Origin: SpSt-333 sp964371615
Lineage (GTDB): Bacteria; Bacteroidota; Ignavibacteria; UBA10030; UBA8401
Assembly (NCBI GenBank): GCA_964371615.1
Contig: CAYJMS010000001.1
Location: 558,001-622,000 of the forward strand
Reading direction: 5' to 3'
Length of the DNA stretch: 64,000 nucleotides
Below, one piece after another: positions 1 through 9,007 of this stretch. The notes under the pieces were generated by a model. The model made no database searches. It was not told the origin of the DNA and was given only the letters and a program-made list of their open reading frames with translations. The first letter of the stretch is position 1, and each line of letters opens with the position of its first letter. The position numbers were made by a program, and so were the translations under genes.

Positions 1-394
1 CCTGTTTTGTTTTTTCCGACCGCACCATCACGACGGCGAGTTCCGTCAGATCGCGGATCATCGATTCCACGTCACGGCCGACATAACCGACCTCGGTAAA
101 TTTCGATGCTTCGACCTTGATGAACGGGGCATTCGCTAATTTCGCCAGACGCCGTGCAATTTCCGTTTTTCCCACTCCCGTCGGGCCGATCAATATGATG
201 TTGTTGGGCATGATGTCGTCGCGCAGATGTTCTTCCACTTGCAGCCGTCTCCACCGGTTGCGCAAGGCAATACCGACCGATTTTTTTGCATCGTTCTGGC
301 CGATGATGTACTTATCCAGTTCCTTCACTATTTGTGTCGGCGTCAACTCATCCAGCGGTAAAGGTACCGATTCTTTTTTTGATGCTCGTGCCAT
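1..394 (-). CDS. hslU: HslU, ATPase subunit of the HslUV protease (partial, C-terminus outside window)
   Basis: This is the N-terminal 131 residues of the AAA+ unfoldase that feeds proteins into the HslV peptidase in the cytoplasm. The translation opens with a basic leader followed by the typical LTPTQIVKELDKYIIGQ segment. It then has RRLQVEEHLRDDIMPNNI, a Walker A GPTGVGKTE and the conserved ANAPFIKVEASKFTEVGYVG stretch, all diagnostic of HslU/ClpX-type ATPases. Its ATG shares one base with the hslV stop codon, so the two are almost certainly translationally coupled. The Walker B, sensor and C-terminal parts lie beyond base 1. The identity rests on the motifs and on the hslV neighbour. Confidence 0.95.
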   Translation of the reverse strand, partial: MARASKKESVPLPLDELTPTQIVKELDKYIIGQNDAKKSVGIALRNRWRRLQVEEHLRDDIMPNNIILIGPTGVGKTEIARRLAKLANAPFIKVEASKFTEVGYVGRDVESMIRDLTELAVVMVRSEKTKQ

Positions 395-933
395 TACAAT
401 TCCAATACGGTGATGTGCGAATTTGTGTAGATGCAGATATCGGAAGCGGTTTTCAAACTCTCTTCCACGATCTCCTTTGCCGACATTGTGGTGTGTTTCA
501 CCAGCATGCGTGCAGCGGCAAGCGCGTAACTTCCGCCTGAACCGATAGCGATAATTCCGTCGTCGGGAACGACGACATCGCCGGTACCCGAAATCACAAA
601 AGTCGCTTCGCGACTCAGGACGCCGATCATCGCTTCCAAACGCCGAAGATATTTATCCGTACGCCAATCCTTTGCCAGCGCCAATGCCGATCGCTCGACA
701 TTGCCCTGATACAATTGCAATTTTTCCTCGAAGCGTTCCATCAATGCAAATGCATCGGCGGACGCTCCGGCAAATCCGACAAGGACCGAATTATTATGCA
801 ATGCATGCACCTTTTTGGTATTCTGTTTCATCACGGTAGTGCCGAGTGTCACCTGTCCGTCGCTGCCGAGCGCGGACTTGCCGTTGCGGGTCAACCCGAT
901 GATGGTGGTGGAATGGAATAGGTGTTTTTTCAT
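394..933 (-). CDS. hslV: HslV, threonine peptidase subunit of HslUV
   Basis: Cytoplasmic proteasome-like peptidase of 179 residues, the usual family size. The catalytic Thr is T9 in HSTTIIGL, preceded by an eight-residue propeptide, as in many non-proteobacterial HslV proteins. GSDGQVTLG, the GFAGASADAF loop, LAKDWRTDKYLRRLEA and the C-terminal DICIYTN stretch are all present. The gene lies between rpoN (11 bases upstream) and hslU (1-base overlap) in a minus-strand operon. I see no Shine-Dalgarno sequence before the ATG, which is common in this bacterial group. The call is secure. Confidence 0.97.
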   Translation of the reverse strand: MKKHLFHSTTIIGLTRNGKSALGSDGQVTLGTTVMKQNTKKVHALHNNSVLVGFAGASADAFALMERFEEKLQLYQGNVERSALALAKDWRTDKYLRRLEAMIGVLSREATFVISGTGDVVVPDDGIIAIGSGGSYALAAARMLVKHTTMSAKEIVEESLKTASDICIYTNSHITVLEL

Positions 934-944
934 ACAGTCGTTCG

Positions 945-2384
945 TTAAATGGTGCGGCGGAGCCGGGCGACCGGTATCATCATCGATTCGCGGTACTTCG
1001 CCACCGTTCGACGGGCGATATTGAATCCCCGTTCTTTCAGAATAGCGGCGATCTCTTCGTCGCTGAGCGGTTTTGATTTGTCTTCGCCGGCAAGAATTTC
1101 TTTGATTCGTTCCTTTACCTCTTTATTGGAGACATCCTCGCCGCTTTGTGTGCTGATCCCCTCACTGAAGAAATGGCGAAGTTCGTACACGCCGAAATCG
1201 GTCTGAACGTACTTACCGTTGACGACGCGGGAGATGGTCGAGATATCCATATGGATGATTTCGGCGATATCCTTGTAGATGAGCGGCTTCAATCCTTCGC
1301 CGGTTTCAAAGAAATCGCGCTGCCGGTCGACGATGGAGTGCATCACTTTCAGCATGGTTTCGCGCCGCTGGTAGATGGAGGCAATGAACCACTTTGCCGC
1401 ATCGAACTTCTGGCGAAGGAATTGCTTTGTATCGGCGCCGGTGTGTTTGTTCCGTTTCGACATCAATTCGCGGTAATTGCGGTTAATGCGGAGCGGGGGA
1501 ATATTCTTGTCGTTGAGTTGAATGATAAAATTGTCTTCATCCTTCGTTACCAGGAAATCGGGGGTGAGATAGTTTTCCTGAGCGACGATGGTCCCTTCGC
1601 CCGGTTTCGGATTGAGATGGCCGATCAGATCCAGGACTTTTTTGACGTCGTCGAGGGAGATGTTGAGTAATTTCGAAATCTGCTGATAATGTTTTTTGAT
1701 GAATTCATCAAAATGATCCATCAACAGCGTTCGGGCGAGTGCCATCACACCGGGGTCCGCCTTGGCAAACTCCAGCTGAATCAACAGACATTCCTGCAGC
1801 GAGCGCGAACCGATGCCGGGAGGGTCCAGCCGCTGAATGATGCCCAGGACTTCTTCCACCTGCGATACCGACAGATGCAGGTGGTGGCTGAGATTGATAT
1901 CGCTCACGATCGATTCCAGATCCCTGCGCAGATAGCCATCTTCATCCACGTTGCCGATAATTTCCTCGGCGACCTGCATACCGACTTCCGTGATATCGGC
2001 AAGATGCAGTTGTTCGATCAATTTTTCTGCCAACGGTGTGCTGGCGGCAATCGGAAAATCGTCACGATCATCGTCATCGGTCGTTCGATTTTCGCCTTTC
2101 GGGATATACGACTCTTCGTCGTTCAGAAAATCTTCGAATGAGAACTCATCGTCCTTTTTCGTTTTTTCCTGTTCAATCTCTTCGGTGGAAGTGATGGGAT
2201 CTTCCGGCGCCTCTTCAACGATTGCTTCATCCTCAACTCCTTCTTCCAGCAACGGATTTACCTCGAGTTCCGTCTTGATCATCTGTTCGAGCGAGAGCGT
2301 AGGGAGCTGCAGCAGCTTCAAATACTGAATTTGTTGCGGCGTGAGTTTCTGAAGAAGTTTTAATTGTTGTGATAAATGCATCAT
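945..2384 (-). CDS. rpoN: RNA polymerase sigma-54 factor
   Basis: 479-residue alternative sigma factor that directs RNA polymerase to -24/-12 promoters and needs an AAA+ activator for open complex formation. Region I is the Gln/Leu-rich N-terminus (LSQQLKLLQKLTPQQIQYLK). A very acidic region II runs from about residue 48 to 115, followed by the core-binding domain and HTH. The RpoN box ARRTVAKYRE sits at residues 457-466, near the end as in the family. The start is one of two adjacent ATGs (2384 or 2381); the first overlaps the stop of the upstream DUF3109 gene. No enhancer-binding activator gene lies in this window. Confidence 0.97.
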   Translation of the reverse strand: MMHLSQQLKLLQKLTPQQIQYLKLLQLPTLSLEQMIKTELEVNPLLEEGVEDEAIVEEAPEDPITSTEEIEQEKTKKDDEFSFEDFLNDEESYIPKGENRTTDDDDRDDFPIAASTPLAEKLIEQLHLADITEVGMQVAEEIIGNVDEDGYLRRDLESIVSDINLSHHLHLSVSQVEEVLGIIQRLDPPGIGSRSLQECLLIQLEFAKADPGVMALARTLLMDHFDEFIKKHYQQISKLLNISLDDVKKVLDLIGHLNPKPGEGTIVAQENYLTPDFLVTKDEDNFIIQLNDKNIPPLRINRNYRELMSKRNKHTGADTKQFLRQKFDAAKWFIASIYQRRETMLKVMHSIVDRQRDFFETGEGLKPLIYKDIAEIIHMDISTISRVVNGKYVQTDFGVYELRHFFSEGISTQSGEDVSNKEVKERIKEILAGEDKSKPLSDEEIAAILKERGFNIARRTVAKYRESMMIPVARLRRTI

Positions 2385-2941
2385 GGTGCTGCGCGGTCAA
2401 TTGTATTCAGGAGTTGTTCCGTCCATTCGGGACCGAATGCCCTGGTCAGCGAATCTTTCGCGAACCGGTGGACGCCGATATTTTCGTACGCCCCTTTGCG
2501 GAGTGCCGGTGCACATTCGCTGAAGTGTTCAAAGTGGATCTCGTTTCCGTCCCGGCCGATACGAATCGGAAACAGGTGGCAGGAAATCGGTTTACGCCAC
2601 TGAATTTTCCCATCAAAATACGCACGTTCGATCGCACATTTCGCGATTCCGTCTTCATAGATGACAAAAACGCATGCTTTGCCGTCGACGCACTGCGTGG
2701 CATAATTTCCGGCGGTTCCGTCTATAAGTCCCTGGCGACGAACTACCTCACGGTGTTCTTCCGGAAGCATTGACTCCACCAGCGGGAATGCCATTTCAAT
2801 TTCGACAACCTCTTCATCCCGTAACGGTGCGCCTCTGCCGCCGTCAAATGTACAGCAGGCGCCTTTGCACTGCTCTAGATCGCAGGCAAATTTCGTTGTG
2901 GAAACGGATTCGTCGACCGATATTTCGCCTATAACAAACAT
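2381..2941 (-). CDS. DUF3109 family cysteine-rich protein
   Basis: 186-residue cytoplasmic protein of unknown function. The N-terminal MFVIGEISVDES followed by a CDLEQCKGACC cluster (about residues 20-30) is the hallmark of DUF3109, common in Bacteroidota. Further cysteines in CVDGKACVF, KCAIERAY and PISCHLFPIRI suggest metal or Fe-S binding, as proposed for this family. I chose base 2941 because the conserved family start is MFVIG. An in-frame double ATG at 3034 overlaps the dprA stop and would add 31 residues without obvious conservation. The gene sits between dprA and rpoN with four-base overlaps, so co-expression is likely, but nothing shows what it does. Confidence 0.8.
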   Translation of the reverse strand: MFVIGEISVDESVSTTKFACDLEQCKGACCTFDGGRGAPLRDEEVVEIEMAFPLVESMLPEEHREVVRRQGLIDGTAGNYATQCVDGKACVFVIYEDGIAKCAIERAYFDGKIQWRKPISCHLFPIRIGRDGNEIHFEHFSECAPALRKGAYENIGVHRFAKDSLTRAFGPEWTEQLLNTIDRAAP

Positions 2942-3030
2942 TGTGCCTAAAAAAGATACTAATTTTTTGGGGAAGTCGAAAGGAAAACAGGCGGGAAAGC
3001 GATGATCCGGAAATCCTTCTTTAAAAAACA

Positions 3031-4140
3031 TCATAATCGCACAAACATTTTTCCGGCCATTTGTTTGATCAAATTCTTGAACTCCAATCCGAGGAGATTC
3101 ACCAATGTATCCGAAGGGGAGAGGTCCGCTTTCGCTGAAATTTCGTCAATATGCTGCGGTTCAGCTGACACCACGGCATAGATCTTTTCTTCGAAGATGC
3201 TCAATTGCGGTGCCGGAGATGGAATGTGTGCCTTTTCATTCAGAATTGGACGGAGCGGAACTTCCAATTCCTCTATGATATCTTCAACCGTTTGCACAAG
3301 TTTGGCGCGGCCTCGCTTGATGAGAGAATTGGTCCCACTGCTCTTTTTTTCGACGATGGGACCGGGGATGGAAAAAAGTTCACGGTTTTGATCGAGTGCG
3401 ATCGATGCGGTGATCATTGCTCCGCCGGTCAGATCGGATTCGACAATCAGCGTACCGAGTGACAATCCGCTGATGACCCGATTGCGCCGGGGGAAGTTGC
3501 CGGGATCGATCTCTGTGCCCATAAAGAATTCCGATATCACGACGCCGTGCTCCTCGATTTTATCACAGAGTTTTTTGTTTTCCCGGGGATAAATATTGTC
3601 CAGTGCGCTGCCGATGACAGCGATCGTTCTTCCTCCGGCGGAAAGGGCGGCGGAGTGAGCGATGGTATCAATACCGCGGGCAAGGCCGCTGACGATCGTA
3701 ATACCGATGGCGGTCAGTTCCCGGGAGAATTTTTCGGCCATCATTTTTCCGTATGCCGTGGCATTTCGAGTACCGACAATGCCGACGGAAAACCGGTCGT
3801 GGCTCGACAAGCGTCCGCGTATAAATAAAAAGACGGGGGGATCGTAAATTTTTTTGAGCAAGGAGGGATATTCGTCATCCCACACGGTGACGATTCTGCC
3901 GTTTACTTTGTTGATGCGGGACAGTTGGTCTTCGATAAAATCATCGCTCTTTTCTGCATGGGCAATGGCACGAGCCAGCGTCTTGTCGATTCCCTCCACT
4001 TTGATCAAATCTCTCGGAGATGCCTGCACGACGGCAGAGGGTGTACCGAAATGAGCGATAAGATTCCGAAGACGGTTATTGCCGATCTTTGGAATTGATG
4101 CAAGATGCAGCAGATCGTGAATAGAGAAATGTAGTGACAT
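3031..4140 (-). CDS. dprA: DNA processing protein DprA/Smf
   Basis: 369-residue cytoplasmic protein that binds incoming single-stranded DNA and loads RecA during natural transformation. The N-terminus carries helix-hairpin-helix-like segments (HLASIPKIGNNRLRNLI). The Rossmann-like core follows with VGIVGTRNATAYG, VSGLARGIDTIAH, GRTIAVIGSALDNIYP, SEFFMGTEIDPGNFP and RRNRVISGLS. A C-terminal winged-helix-like domain starts around residue 310 (LSIFEEKIYAVV). It lies 12 bases downstream of the hydrolase gene and overlaps the long form of the DUF3109 ORF. No other competence genes are visible in the window, so use in transformation is inference from the family. Confidence 0.96.
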   Translation of the reverse strand: MSLHFSIHDLLHLASIPKIGNNRLRNLIAHFGTPSAVVQASPRDLIKVEGIDKTLARAIAHAEKSDDFIEDQLSRINKVNGRIVTVWDDEYPSLLKKIYDPPVFLFIRGRLSSHDRFSVGIVGTRNATAYGKMMAEKFSRELTAIGITIVSGLARGIDTIAHSAALSAGGRTIAVIGSALDNIYPRENKKLCDKIEEHGVVISEFFMGTEIDPGNFPRRNRVISGLSLGTLIVESDLTGGAMITASIALDQNRELFSIPGPIVEKKSSGTNSLIKRGRAKLVQTVEDIIEELEVPLRPILNEKAHIPSPAPQLSIFEEKIYAVVSAEPQHIDEISAKADLSPSDTLVNLLGLEFKNLIKQMAGKMFVRL

Positions 4141-4152
4141 GGCCCGGCCCTG

Positions 4153-5457
4153 TTATGGTGAGTAGGCGTTGACTCCTTTTTCCAGGGCGTTCCACCAACC
4201 GAGGTTGATGATATGGACGATATCGAAGACCATCAATCCGTCGGTTTTTTTCAGATTCATTGTTACGGCGTTTGAAAATTGTTCCGGATGTCCGGCGTAC
4301 TGTTCCACATAAATTCCGCCGTACACCGGCACGGCTCCTTTCGTGACCGTCATTGCGATTTCGCACGAACCCTCGACGCTGTACCATGGTTCCTTCCCAC
4401 CGCCGCTGCCGGATTCGGTCGTGACGTTTTTTCCGGAGCGCGACAATTCATCTATTGTTACTTCGAAGAAATAATTTCCCGTGGTATAGAGATCGAGCAA
4501 TTCCGCGTATCCGTACTTCCTGTAGTCGGGCGTCGCCCACGGGTATTCCGTCGACGGGTCGTAGGTGGAACTCGCCCAATTGACCCCCATTTCATAGTAC
4601 AACGGATACCATGCACCGGTATAGTCACCGAAGGAGATGGACGGATTGATTTGTTTTACCGTTTGCCGTGCCTTCTTGATGAATTCATAGATCACCTGTG
4701 CGCGCCATTCGATCCATTTCCTGAAGTACGGTCCGTCGATCCGCACCGACGATCCATTTGCGACGGTCTTCCATTCGAAAATATCCTCGGGAAATCTGGC
4801 AACCGGCCGATCGATGTATTTTTCGAACTCTTTTCGCGAGAGAGGAGAAAAATCCGCACTGATGCCGTCGAAGCGGACACGGTCAAGTATGACTCCGTCA
4901 AGATCCGGATAATATGCCGCTACTTCTTTGAGTATCGACAATTCATACTGTTGGACCGCGGGGTCAACGGGATTTGTCATTGCGGAATATTTTTTCTTGA
5001 CGGAAGTGATCGGCATGGTTCCGGTGTCGGTATACACGATCGTCGCCCATTCCGGGTGCGAACGGTAGACAACGCCGCGGTCAAAAAAATTGTGACCGGC
5101 AACGAATACGTTCATAGATGCGTGTATTCGCATCGATCGGGAATGTGTTTCCGTGATAAATGTCCTTAAAAAATCGAAATCGGGACGGACAAACGAGTTC
5201 CATTCTTTCATGCGGGGGGCGATGGCGCTTTCGTACAGCACTTCGCCGGTGATCGGTTTAATATCTACTACGACGTCCGTAAATCCAAGTGTGCGGATTT
5301 TGTCGAGGTAGAATCTGATGGAATCAGGATAGCTCAGCCGTTGGAAATTAGCGGTGGCATCGAACCACATCATTTTCGGTTTCTGTGCGCCGTGGAGAGA
5401 AAGGTGCCAGCAGCAGAGCAGAAGCAGTACCATTCGAGCCGTCGCGATCGACTTCAT
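4153..5457 (-). CDS. Secreted putative glycoside hydrolase (GHL10/alpha-amylase-like TIM barrel)
   Basis: 434 residues with an N-terminal signal peptide (MKSIATARMVLLLLCCWHLS, cleavage probably after LHGAQ). The body resembles the family of putative hydrolases related to GHL10 (DUF187-like). It has a beta-strand pattern with MMWFDATANF, FTDVVVDIKPITGEVLY, MRIHASMNVFVAGH and YYPDLDGVILDRVRFDGI, the last resembling the barrel strand that carries a catalytic acid. An unusual Gly/Ser stretch (TESGSGGGKE, about residue 350) precedes YGGIYVEQY. The start overlaps the glmM stop by four bases. Substrate is unknown; next to glmM, an amino-sugar polymer such as peptidoglycan is possible but unproven. 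Confidence 0.7.
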   Translation of the reverse strand: MKSIATARMVLLLLCCWHLSLHGAQKPKMMWFDATANFQRLSYPDSIRFYLDKIRTLGFTDVVVDIKPITGEVLYESAIAPRMKEWNSFVRPDFDFLRTFITETHSRSMRIHASMNVFVAGHNFFDRGVVYRSHPEWATIVYTDTGTMPITSVKKKYSAMTNPVDPAVQQYELSILKEVAAYYPDLDGVILDRVRFDGISADFSPLSRKEFEKYIDRPVARFPEDIFEWKTVANGSSVRIDGPYFRKWIEWRAQVIYEFIKKARQTVKQINPSISFGDYTGAWYPLYYEMGVNWASSTYDPSTEYPWATPDYRKYGYAELLDLYTTGNYFFEVTIDELSRSGKNVTTESGSGGGKEPWYSVEGSCEIAMTVTKGAVPVYGGIYVEQYAGHPEQFSNAVTMNLKKTDGLMVFDIVHIINLGWWNALEKGVNAYSP

Positions 5458-6851
5458 CCCGTTATCTCCTTTTGAAACCGCGAGACAAGCCGGGTTGCTT
5501 CATCGCGCGTACGGGCTTCGGCAATGATGCGAATAATCGGTTCCGTGTTCGATTTTCGCAGATGGACCCAGGAATCGGAAAAATCGATCTTCAGTCCGTC
5601 GTCGAAATTTGTTTTTTCGGATTTCGAATATGTTTCATGAAGTTTCGAAAGAATCGCATCGGGCCGGAGAGTTCCAAGATCGATTTTATTCTTCACTATC
5701 TCATATTGCGGCAGCCGTGCTTTCAGCTGCGACGACGTGCCGCCGCTGTCGGTCAGCAGTTGCAGAAACAGTGCGACACCGACCATAGCATCGCGGCTCA
5801 GGTGTACTTGCGGAAGAATAACCCCGCCGCTCCCTTCGCCGCCGATGACCGATCCCAAATGTTTCATGCGCGATGCGACGTTGATCTCTCCTACGGGAGT
5901 CCGATGCACCGTTGCGCCGTATTCGGCGGCGATATCGTCAACCGCCCGGGTGGTGGAAAGATTCACGACGACGGAATGATTCGATCGGCCGGAACGTTTT
6001 TCCATTTCAAGCACAAATTTCACGGCGGAGACGATCGTATATTCTTCAATGAACGGTTTTCCCTCATCGGTGATCAGCACGAGACGATCGGAATCGGGAT
6101 CGATTGCGATGCCGACATCCGCCTTTTCACGCACAACCATTTCTGCCAACGCCGTCAGATTTTCCGGCAGCGGTTCCGGTGTGTGAGCGAATACGCCGCT
6201 GACGTCGCAGTACATCTCGATCACATCGCATCCGAATATGCGGAGTAATTTTGGAACGATAAGGCCCCCGGAAGCATTCACACAATCGACGACGACCCTG
6301 ATCTTCTTCGCACGGATCCGTTGCAGATTGATATAGGGGAGCGCAACGATTGCCGCGATATGTTCATCGATGAACTCGGGCTGATGGCGAATTTCCCCTT
6401 GTCGATCCCACGACCGGTACTCGAACGATCCGCGGTTGGCGATTGACCAAAACGCTGTATTCTCTTCTCCATTTAAAAACATTCCCGTGGGCGCAATAAA
6501 CTTCATTCCGTTCCAGATCATCGGATTGTGACTCGCGGTGACAGCGATACCGCCGGCGGCAGAATATCGTTCCACCGCCAAACCAACGGTCGGTGTCGGG
6601 CAGATGCCCAGGTCGATAACCGTACATCCCATTTGCACCAATGTCGAGGTAATGATGCCGGCGATGGAATGTCCGGTGATTCTGCCGTCTCTACCGACAA
6701 TAATCGTCCCCCGGCCTGAATATTCAGCATATGCGGCGGCGTACCGGACGATTACTTCCGGGGTTAATGACTGTCCGACAATACCGCGAATTCCGGAGAT
6801 GCTCACCATTAATGACATAGGGATGCTTTCGTTAAAGAGTGATGATTCCAT
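5454..6851 (-). CDS. glmM: Phosphoglucosamine mutase (phosphohexomutase family)
   Basis: 465 residues, or 454 if the second ATG at 6818 (MSLMVSISGIRG) is used, which fits the family start better. It interconverts glucosamine-6-phosphate and glucosamine-1-phosphate for peptidoglycan and LPS precursors. All four phosphohexomutase signatures are visible in order: phospho-serine loop TASHNP (S107 of the long form), metal loop DPDSDR (251-256), sugar-recognition loop GGEGSGG, and the C-terminal phosphate-binding RKSNTEPIIR. It opens the minus-strand operon that runs to hslU. A phosphomannomutase role cannot be excluded because the family overlaps in substrate, but length and the serine loop favour GlmM. 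Confidence 0.88.
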   Translation of the reverse strand: MESSLFNESIPMSLMVSISGIRGIVGQSLTPEVIVRYAAAYAEYSGRGTIIVGRDGRITGHSIAGIITSTLVQMGCTVIDLGICPTPTVGLAVERYSAAGGIAVTASHNPMIWNGMKFIAPTGMFLNGEENTAFWSIANRGSFEYRSWDRQGEIRHQPEFIDEHIAAIVALPYINLQRIRAKKIRVVVDCVNASGGLIVPKLLRIFGCDVIEMYCDVSGVFAHTPEPLPENLTALAEMVVREKADVGIAIDPDSDRLVLITDEGKPFIEEYTIVSAVKFVLEMEKRSGRSNHSVVVNLSTTRAVDDIAAEYGATVHRTPVGEINVASRMKHLGSVIGGEGSGGVILPQVHLSRDAMVGVALFLQLLTDSGGTSSQLKARLPQYEIVKNKIDLGTLRPDAILSKLHETYSKSEKTNFDDGLKIDFSDSWVHLRKSNTEPIIRIIAEARTRDEATRLVSRFQKEITG

Positions 6852-6971
6852 GGAAAATAAGAAAGGATAGACGGAGAGGCAAGGAAGTGTGACGGGGAAG
6901 TTTGCTATTATCCGTCACTTTTTTCATATTCGATGTACCACTGTTTTCCCATAGAAAGGATTGTCAGAAAC

Positions 6972-7439
6972 ATGAAGAAGGTCGTTAAACCATTGGCTCT
7001 TACCGCGGCAGTGCTGTTGATCCTCATTCAATTTATACAACCGGAAAGAGAAAATCCTCCTCACGATCCTGTCACTACCATGCAGACGTCGCTCAATATT
7101 CCTGCGGATATTCAATCATTGTTAGAACGAGGCTGCAAGGATTGTCACAGTAATACGACTTATTGGCCGTTATATTCGTATATCGCCCCGGTTTCATGGC
7201 TGGTATCGCATGATGTTACAGAGGGAAGAAGACACTTTAACATGTCCGATTGGGAAAAGTACAAATTCTCCAAAAAGGCGAATATCCTTGGCGGCATCGC
7301 ATCGACGGTTAAGGAACAAGAGATGCCCCTTCCCAAATATATTCCGTTACATCCCGAAGCGCGTTTTACCGATGCGGAGCGACTCCAATTAATAGAATGG
7401 GCACAAGCCGAAGCAATGAAAATGATGGATGATGAATGA
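6972..7439 (+). CDS. Haem-binding domain protein (CxxCH, membrane-anchored)
   Basis: 155 residues. An N-terminal membrane anchor (LALTAAVLLILIQFI, residues 8-22) places the rest in the periplasm. One c-type haem attachment motif CKDCH covers residues 55-59, followed by SNTTYWPLYSYIAPVSWL and a DV.EGR..F..W segment typical of the haem-binding domain Haem_bd (PF14376) of Bacteroidota. The conserved MPLPKY...HPEA near residue 125 may supply the distal ligand, as is usual in this family. I chose the ATG at 6972 because it begins the hydrophobic anchor and has AAAGGA upstream; an ATG at 6933 would add 13 residues. It is transcribed divergently from glmM. Redox partner unknown. Confidence 0.85.
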   Translation: MKKVVKPLALTAAVLLILIQFIQPERENPPHDPVTTMQTSLNIPADIQSLLERGCKDCHSNTTYWPLYSYIAPVSWLVSHDVTEGRRHFNMSDWEKYKFSKKANILGGIASTVKEQEMPLPKYIPLHPEARFTDAERLQLIEWAQAEAMKMMDDE

Positions 7440-7600
7440 GAAACGGATAATAAATACCATCTGTGATAGACATTACAACAACATCATTGAAATTCACCTT
7501 ATTTCCCTTACTTTGGATAGAGTTTCGTTTACGATTATGCAGGCTCCTTGACTGCCGGTAGATATTTTACAATATTTCGATCAGAAACCGAGGCACATCC

Positions 7601-9007
7601 ATGACTTCCTTTTGTCGCCACACGATGTTTTTGTTGTTGGCGGTACTGCTTTCCCATTGCGGACCTACCCTTTCAGATATCACTATCGGACTGTTAGAAA
7701 AAGAACGTAACGATGAAGCGCTTGCGCGCATGCGTCGTGCCATCGTTCTGGATCCGAAAAACACGGAGTATCACAAACTGATGGGGATTGCGCTCTATAA
7801 TAAAAAACAATATGCGGATGCCGCAAAAGTCTTCGAGCGGGTCATGAAAATGGATGACGAAGATGATCAGGCGGCATATTATCTTGCCTCAAGTTACGAA
7901 GCGGTGAAGGAATACAATAAAGCGATCCGGTATTATCGGCTGTACACTGAATTGACATTTTACGGCGATTATAAACAATTGGTGGATGCAAGGATCAAGA
8001 TACTTTACCGACAGCAAATGGAGCAGGAAGCAAAACAAGCGCTGAATATGGAAGCGCAACTTGATGTATCGAAGATCCCGCAAAATACGATCGCCATATT
8101 GTACTTCGAGAATAAGGGGCAGCGCAGCGAATACGATCCCCTGCAAAAAGGACTGGCAGAGATGGTTATCACCGATCTCTCCAAAGTACATTCGTTAAAG
8201 GTCGTCGAACGAATCAGGCTGCATCAGCTTGTCCAGGAAATGAATCTTTCCGAGACCGATCTGGTCGATCAAAAGACCGCTCCGCGATTGGGGAAGTTGC
8301 TCGGCGCTCACCGGTTGGTGAAAGGATCGTTCTTTGAACTGACCGGCGATAACATCAACATCGATGCTTTCGTGACACGGCCGCGGACCGGAACGGTGGA
8401 TGTGTCGACCAATATTACCGGCGACATCAACAATTTTTTCCGCTTACAGAAGAATCTGGTCTTCAAGATTATAGATGAGATGCAGATCAAATTGAGCGAT
8501 GAGGAACGTGAAGCGATTCTCGAAATTCCCACAGAAAATTTCTTTGCCTTCCTGCAATATTCCCGCGGACTTGATTTTGAGGACAGGGGAATGTATACGC
8601 AGGCGTACGATGCGTATTCACAGGCCGCCGCCGCCGATCCAAATTTTTCACAGGCGAAGACCAGCGCCGCATCCGCAAAATCAGCTGAGCAGATCGCCGG
8701 CCCGACGACGGCTGCAGGAACGCCTGAACAGAATTCGGGAACGACAACACAGGAACAAGCAACACCGACGACCGGAGGAACAACGTCGCGGCCCACATCC
8801 ACCGGAGGGGGTCCGCTTTCCCTCGGCGGAGCGCCGCCGGCCAGCAACCCTATGAACAGGCCGGGAGGCGGCAGTGTCATCGACCGACTGAACAATGTGA
8901 TCATCAATATCAATAATACCATCAATCCCGGTACGGGAAACCAAAATCAACCGCCTCCGCAGGTCACCAGTCCTTTGCCGGAACCGCCAAGACCTCCGGG
9001 ACAATGA
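7601..9007 (+). CDS. TPR and CsgG-like lipoprotein with Pro/Gly-rich tail
   Basis: 468 residues. A hydrophobic leader ends at ...VLLSHC, a possible but imperfect lipobox (His before Cys), suggesting an envelope lipoprotein. Residues about 30-130 hold three TPR-like units (NDEALARMRRAIVLDP, YADAAKVFERVMKMD, YNKAIRYYRLY). From residue 165 comes a CsgG-type domain: IAILYFENKG, DPLQKGLAEMVITDL, LKVVERIRLHQLVQE, NLSETDLVD, LGKLLGAHRLVKGSF. After a last TPR-like unit (about 325-350), the tail is low complexity, rich in Thr, Pro, Gly and Asn. The CsgG segment is clearly paralogous to the protein at 15053. The stop overlaps the next gene's ATG, so the two are coupled. Molecular role unknown. Confidence 0.8.
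   Translation: MTSFCRHTMFLLLAVLLSHCGPTLSDITIGLLEKERNDEALARMRRAIVLDPKNTEYHKLMGIALYNKKQYADAAKVFERVMKMDDEDDQAAYYLASSYEAVKEYNKAIRYYRLYTELTFYGDYKQLVDARIKILYRQQMEQEAKQALNMEAQLDVSKIPQNTIAILYFENKGQRSEYDPLQKGLAEMVITDLSKVHSLKVVERIRLHQLVQEMNLSETDLVDQKTAPRLGKLLGAHRLVKGSFFELTGDNINIDAFVTRPRTGTVDVSTNITGDINNFFRLQKNLVFKIIDEMQIKLSDEEREAILEIPTENFFAFLQYSRGLDFEDRGMYTQAYDAYSQAAAADPNFSQAKTSAASAKSAEQIAGPTTAAGTPEQNSGTTTQEQATPTTGGTTSRPTSTGGGPLSLGGAPPASNPMNRPGGGSVIDRLNNVIININNTINPGTGNQNQPPPQVTSPLPEPPRPPGQ

Noticed and set aside
4279..5169. 296-residue plus-strand ORF
   Set aside because: Antisense shadow of the GHL10-like hydrolase; composition rich in Arg and Cys and no recognisable domain.
8308..8925. 205-residue minus-strand ORF
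   Set aside because: Antisense to the low-complexity tail of the CsgG/TPR lipoprotein; open only because of biased codons.
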